Shown here: positions 58,949 to 64,000 of the stretch, one piece after another | How positions within the stretch are numbered: position 1 is the stretch's first letter | How the letters are laid out: each line of letters opens with the position of its first letter | Origin: Amoebidium appalachense | Lineage: Eukaryota > Ichthyosporea | Length of the DNA stretch: 64,000 nt | Direction: 5' to 3' | Assembly: GCA_963693365.1 (NCBI GenBank) | Contig: CAVNZM010000004.1 | Coordinates: forward strand, 1,240,001 to 1,304,000 | Made by a program: the position numbers and the translations under genes | The notes under the pieces: model-generated | What the model saw: only the letters and a program-made list of their open reading frames with translations | The model's database searches: none | What the model was told of the DNA's origin: nothing

Positions 58949-59448
58949 NNNNNNNNNNNNNNNNNNNNNNNNNNNNNNNNNNNNNNNNNNNNNNNNNNNN
59001 NNNNNNNNNNNNNNNNNNNNNNNNNNNNNNNNNNNNNNNNNNNNNNNNNNNNNNNNNNNNNNNNNNNNNNNNNNNNNNNNNNNNNNNNNNNNNNNNNNNN
59101 NNNNNNNNNNNNNNNNNNNNNNNNNNNNNNNNNNNNNNNNNNNNNNNNNNNNNNNNNNNNNNNNNNNNNNNNNNNNNNNNNNNNNNNNNNNNNNNNNNNN
59201 NNNNNNNNNNNNNNNNNNNNNNNNNNNNNNNNNNNNNNNNNNNNNNNNNNNNNNNNNNNNNNNNNNNNNNNNNNNNNNNNNNNNNNNNNNNNNNNNNNNN
59301 NNNNNNNNNNNNNNNNNNNNNNNNNNNNNNNNNNNNNNNNNNNNNNNNNNNNNNNNNNNNNNNNNNNNNNNNNNNNNNNNNNNNNNNNNNNNNNNNNNNN
59401 NNNNNNNNNNNNNNNNNNNNNNNNNNNNNNNNNNNNNNNNNNNNNNNN
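58949..59448. other. Assembly gap (500 N)
   Basis: Exactly 500 N. The round number suggests a placeholder of unknown true size. Confidence 0.99.
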
Positions 59449-61330
59449 GAAAATTGCATCATTTATAGAGATTTCAATTTGAGGCAGAAGCCTTTATTTT
59501 GAAAGGCCGTCGGATTTATGCGTCCAGATATATTGTGCAAATTTTGTCAAAAACATAGTGTACGGCAAACTCGTAAGAAAAAATATAGTACATGATGTGT
59601 CCTCAATGCTAGTATCTGAAGTTAGCTTATTTAACAGTAGGTATAAGAGTTAGTGATAGGCGTTCTACTCCTGAAGATGGTAAAAATGCTTTGACTGTCT
59701 TTGAGAACAAATCCATGAAATTGAATTAACCGTGCAGATGCGGTAACATAATTGAATAGACGAGAAACTAGTTGAGCTAAAAGTCTTTGAGGATAATCTT
59801 TTACGATGGCCTTTAAGAGTTATTTGTCGGATGCTCGTCTGAAAGGTTCTTATGGGTAACTTTTCTGATGATCTTCTTGGGTGATCTTCTTCTTCTTAGA
59901 TGGTTGCCTTAGGTGATCTTCTTGGGTGATCTTCTTCTTGGATGATCCTCGTGGACGATCTTTTACGATGGTAATCTTCTTGGATGATCCTCGTGGATGA
60001 TCCTCGTAGACGATCATGGGTTATCTTCTTCTTCTCCGATGATTGTCTTGGGTAATCTTCGTAGACGATCTTCTACGATGGTTGTCTTAAAGGGTCTTAA
60101 GGATAACGAGACGGAGAGTTGTCTGCAAGATTCTTAAGAGTAACTGATGGTTGTCTGAGAGGTTCTTATGGGTAATTTTCGGAGGGTTATCATCAAGCTG
60201 TTAGGTAAGAATTTGGATGCTACAGTTAGAAGTTTGTACATTTATCGGACAGTACAATTGAGCAATGATAATATTGTTGAGTTTATATCTATGTAGTTTA
60301 ATAGGCTTATCAGGTATAGCTAGAGTACTTTATTTAATAACATCAGCTTCAATTGTGTCGGCTTCAGTTAGCACTGGAGTATCTACTATCATTTCAGAAG
60401 CGAACATAGTATCACAAGATACTAATGCTTTCGTAGCTATTATGTTTAAGCCAGTGGCTTAATTCTAACACTGTAGTTTTCTATTTCAGATGTATAATTC
60501 CGACAATCTTTACTCTGCCAATGGGTATCAGTTTTGGTGTGACAAGATTCATAACCCATGAGACCTGTTACAACAATTCCACAGACCATTTTCAAGTCTT
60601 CTCTAAATTTAAGCTTATAGTGTAAATTCCATACTTCATTTTTGTATAGCCGGTAAAATTTACACGTTTTAATTAATTCTATCCACTGAAAGACACTCAC
60701 GAGACAAGTTACAACTATCCCACGAGACAAGTTACAACTATCCCACAGACCATTTTTCAATTCATTATTAAATTTATCTTCCAAATTGATGGATTTAGCT
60801 AGAGATTTTAGTACTTCTCGCTGATATAAATCTTAGAAGCTCGTAACTCTAATATAGATACCAAGAGAAGTGTAACACTAAGAAGTTAATAGCAGATCAA
60901 GATGTTTTGGACCGAAGCGAAGAGGAAACAGGTGATAAGCTTGTCACACCAGTAAATACCAGTTAAGAAGTACCTATTAAGAGATAAAAGGTAAGTACCT
61001 GTTAAGGGATAAGAGGTAAGTATCCGTTAGTAGCACCTGTTAGTAAGTATCTGTTAATACAAATCAGTTAGTCAGTTAGTAAGTACTTATTAAGATCTTA
61101 TAAAAAATGTAATACTAAGAAGTTAATAGCAGATCAAGACGTTTTTGGACAGAAGTGAAGCAGAGACGGAGGATACTGTTAAACTTGTCGCACCAGTAAG
61201 TACCTTTAATCTTCCATGTGTCTTCTATCTTTTATCCGTCTTCCATAGTTTAATCTCCAATCTTCTATTCATCTTCTATTAATCTTCCATCCTTTACTTT
61301 TCCATGTACCTTCTATTAGTCTCCCATCTT
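59449..61330. other. AT-rich post-gap stretch, no clear gene
   Basis: Composition changes sharply after the gap. It contains a degenerate GATGATCCTCGTGGACGATC array (59880-60110) and a two-copy ~240-bp-spaced repeat (AAGAAGTTAATAGCAGATCA at 60880 and 61117). A tandem GAGACAAGTTACAACTATCC occurs at 60700-60745. A 65-codon + frame at 60265 is hydrophobic and unrecognised. Confidence 0.55.
60446..60784 (-). CDS. Uncertain ORF, 112 codons
   Basis: Minus-strand frame starting MEDKFNNELKNGLWDSC, with two internally similar parts (FNNELKNGLWDSC...GIVVTCLVSVFQW and FREDLKMVCGIVVTGLMGY). Internal similarity reflects the DNA repeat. No known domain is recognised. It may be a translated repeat or a fragment of a repeat protein. 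Confidence 0.2.
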   Translation of the reverse strand: MEDKFNNELKNGLWDSCNLSRGIVVTCLVSVFQWIELIKTCKFYRLYKNEVWNLHYKLKFREDLKMVCGIVVTGLMGYESCHTKTDTHWQSKDCRNYTSEIENYSVRIKPLA

Positions 61331-61620
61331 CTATCACTCAATCTTCCATCAGCCTCCAATTTCTATCCACCCTCGCTCAATCCTCTACCCGCCCTTCATC
61401 GCTCAATCCTCTACCCGTCCTTCATCGCTTAATCTTCTACCCATCTTACATCATTCAATACTCTACCCGCCCTTCATCACTTAATCCTCTACCCATCTTC
61501 CATCATTCAATCCTCTACCCATCATTCATTTAATCCTCTACCCCCTCACTCACTCAATCTTCTATTAGTCTCCCATCCTTCAATCTTCCAGCATTCAATC
61601 GACACATTACCTAATATTGG
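61331..61620. repeat. ~27-bp array (CAATCCTCTACCCGCCCTTC)
   Basis: About seven degenerate units of CTCAATCCTCTACCCRYCCTTCAT-type sequence. Confidence 0.85.
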
Positions 61621-61639
61621 CGATACATTACCTAACATA

Positions 61640-62790
61640 GGTGATACATACTGTTCAACATCCTTCTACTGTTCAACACCCTTCTACTGTTCAATCCACT
61701 GCTTAACATTCTTCTACTGCTTAATCCCCCCCCCCCTACTCAACATTCTTAATCGCCTGCTCAACATTCTTAATCGCTTGCTCAACCTTCTATTACAGCT
61801 CAACATTTTTAATCGCCTGCTCAACCTTCTACTACTGCTCAACATTTTTTTATACTGCTCAACCTTCTTATATTGTTAACTTTCAATCTACTGCTCAACA
61901 TTCTTCTACTGTTCAATCCAGTGCTAAACTTCCTTCTACTACTCAATCCCCTGTTAAACATTCTTTTACTACTAACTCTTATTCCATTGCTAAATATTTT
62001 TCTACTGCTAACTCTTATTCCACTGCTAAATATTCTTCTACTGCTAACTCTTATTCCATTGCTAAATATTCTTCTACTGCTAAATTCTCTGCTAAATATT
62101 CTTTACTATTAACCTTCATTCTATTACTAGACTTTATTTCATTGCTAATTCTCAATCTCCTGCTTAACATTTTTATACTGCTCAACATTCTTCTACTACT
62201 CAATCTACGGCTCAACTTTATTCTATTATTAACCTTCATTCTATTACTAAACTTTATTCCACTACTAACTCTAAATCTATTACTCAATTCACTGCTTAAC
62301 ATTCTTCTCCCGTTAAACATAGTTCTATTGTTAAATATTTTTACTGCTCAAATCACAGTTAAACATTCTTCCACTGTTCAATCCGTTGCTCAACATTCTT
62401 ATACTGTTCAATCCGTTGGTCAACATTCTTATACTGTTCAATACACTGCTTAACATTCTTCTACTAGTCAATACACTGCTTAACATTCTTCCACTATTCA
62501 ATCTACTACTCAACATTCTTCTATTGTTAACCTTAATTCTACTACTAAATTTCATTCCATTGCTAACTCTTATTCTATTGATTAACATTCTTCTACTACT
62601 AACTTTTATTCTACTGCTCAATATCCTTTCACTGCTCAACATTCTTATACTGCTCAATCTTCTTCTACTACTAACTTTCAATCTACTACTCCACATTTTA
62701 TACTGCTCAACACCTTTCTATTGCTCAATATTCTTCTACTACTAAATATTCTTCTACTGTTAACTCTCAATCTACCTCAGTTATCTCTTA
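61640..62790. repeat. Degenerate array of CTGCTCAACATTCTTCTA units
   Basis: Dozens of ~18-21-bp units, with variants TACTACTAACTCTTATTC and CCACTGCTAAAT. Leucine/isoleucine/asparagine-rich frames here on both strands are translations of the repeat. Confidence 0.9.
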
Positions 62791-63533
62791 GTTTATTTAT
62801 CTTTTTGCATTCATCCTACCTCAATCTTAATTTTCCTAACTTTTTACCCTTTTGTATGCATTCTACCTCAGCTATCTCTTAGTTTATTTATCTTTTTGCA
62901 TTCATTCCACATTCCTTATCAATCCCTAATCCATCACATTTAGCCCTCATCCTTTCTAATCTTTACTCCTCCATATCTTAGCAATCATTAGATCTTATCC
63001 TAATCCACCCTACCTCAACCATTAGCAGACTTCTTCAATTCTAATTAATCATTTCTATGTATTCATCCATTCTACCTCAGTAATCTTAAGATCTTATCCT
63101 TCCTTCTACTTATAATCTTTATTTTTTTAATCCTTTATTATTTATAATAACCTCTAATCATTAATCCTTCCTCCTTATACATTATTATTCATCCTACCTT
63201 ATCAATTACTACTCCTATTATTACATTGAATGGTTTCATTCAATTATACTCCAAATGTACTATTAACATAGAACTAAATTCCCTGCTTCTTAATAAATAA
63301 GTTAATTAAACTTTTAATTACATATTTAAAAATTTCATAAAATCTAAATCTTGATTGACTAAAAATCCAAAATTGACGATTTTCTGGGTTTTACGATTTT
63401 CTGTATTTAGGATTCCGAATTCCATCTTATATCGTGACACATGCCTAGAATAAGGAGTAGAGAAGAGGGGGCGAGATGAAATAACTAGATCAAATTTCTG
63501 AACCATCGCACCCTCCCATGATTTAGTGGGCCT
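62791..63533. other. AT-rich sequence, no gene
   Basis: Weak repeats of CTACCTCAGTTATCTCTTAG and TTATCTTTTTGCATTCATCC occur (62771-62910). Otherwise featureless. Confidence 0.6.
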
Positions 63534-63946
63534 GAACCCTCACTCTTTTTCCGCCTCTATCTCCATCCCTCCCTACCTCTCCTGTCTCTTATGAAATTAT
63601 CTCCCACCGAGATCTCCAGCCCTCCCCAGGCCTCCGACCGTCTCTCTCCCTCTCTCATGATCCGTCTCTGGTCTCGAGCTCTCGAGATCATAATCATCAG
63701 TCTTGTCTTCCTCTCACAGAGACTCTCTCTTTCGAAGGCTTTCCCTCTCTTCTCCTTCAAAATCTGTTTCCCCCTCCCCCCCCACCCCCCACCCCCCCTC
63801 CCCACCCCCTGTTCAGTCGCGATCGACTGAGCCCTTTCTCTCTTTGTTTAGCACTATGTACTATGTATTAGAGAGAGCCTCTGACTCTCGAGCTCCGAGT
63901 CTCCTCCCCCTCCCGCAGCCCCTAAGAGTCTTAGGCCTCCCCCCCA

Positions 63947-64000
<54 letters not shown>
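63534..64000 (+). repeat. Third partial copy of the duplicated segment
   Basis: From GAACCCTCACTCTTTTTCCG to the window edge it matches 16605-17090 and 52560-53033 at high identity, ending in the shared (AC)n. It shares CATAATCATCAG with copy B but GAGACTCTCTCTTTCG with copy A, so it is not a simple copy of either. Confidence 0.92.

Noticed and set aside
61873-62745. Leu/Ile/Asn-rich ORFs and their Ser/Arg/Met-rich counterparts
   Set aside because: They mirror the degenerate CTGCTCAACATTCTTCTA array.

Overview
The window is eukaryotic nuclear DNA. It has GT-AG spliceosomal introns, AATAAA poly(A) signals, LINE and LTR retroelement remnants, a TIR element with a TA target-site duplication, and an extreme load of simple repeats ((AC)n, (CT)n, and poly-C/poly-G runs of 25-57 bases). 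The lineage cannot be fixed from the sequence. A secreted protein built from PAN/Apple-like and SdrD/Cna-B-like modules fits several protist or holozoan groups. There is one 500-N assembly gap (58949-59448).

Layout. 1-6710: a degraded LINE neighbourhood, with a truncated reverse transcriptase gene on +, two 3' LINE pieces on -, and one arm of an ~850-bp dispersed inverted repeat. 6711-23301: copy A of a large direct segmental duplication, starting 80 bp upstream of gene A (6791-12881) and continuing through microsatellite-rich DNA, a TIR element, LINE scraps and an LTR. 23302-34008: spacer with a foldback, a third LINE copy, long GT/G/C tracts, a poly-C minisatellite and the second arm of the 850-bp repeat. 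34009-57739: copy B of the duplication with gene B (34090-48763). 57740-58948: a 174-bp-arm palindrome and two tandem arrays leading into the gap. 59449-63533: AT-richer DNA full of degenerate TTC/CAAC repeats. 63534-64000: the start of a third partial copy of the duplicated segment.

The real genes are the two paralogues. Both encode a signal peptide, cysteine-rich PAN-like modules, a 293-residue exon with two Cna-B-like repeats and one SdrD-B-like domain, a second SdrD-B-like domain, and an acidic then Gly/Asn-rich tail. Every intron I can place is phase 1 and every internal exon is a multiple of three, so modules can be gained or lost without breaking the frame. Gene A (inferred 823 aa) has four PAN type-1 modules. 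Gene B (inferred 1269 aa) has three type-1 modules plus six near-identical cassettes, each made of a 24-nt microexon and a 243-nt PAN type-2 exon. A 932-bp solo LTR with a 5-bp target duplication sits at the acceptor of one gene B exon, and the duplicated target base rebuilds the AG. The pair looks like a fast-evolving extracellular or cell-surface modular protein family. All exon models come from splice signals and paralogue comparison, without transcript evidence.
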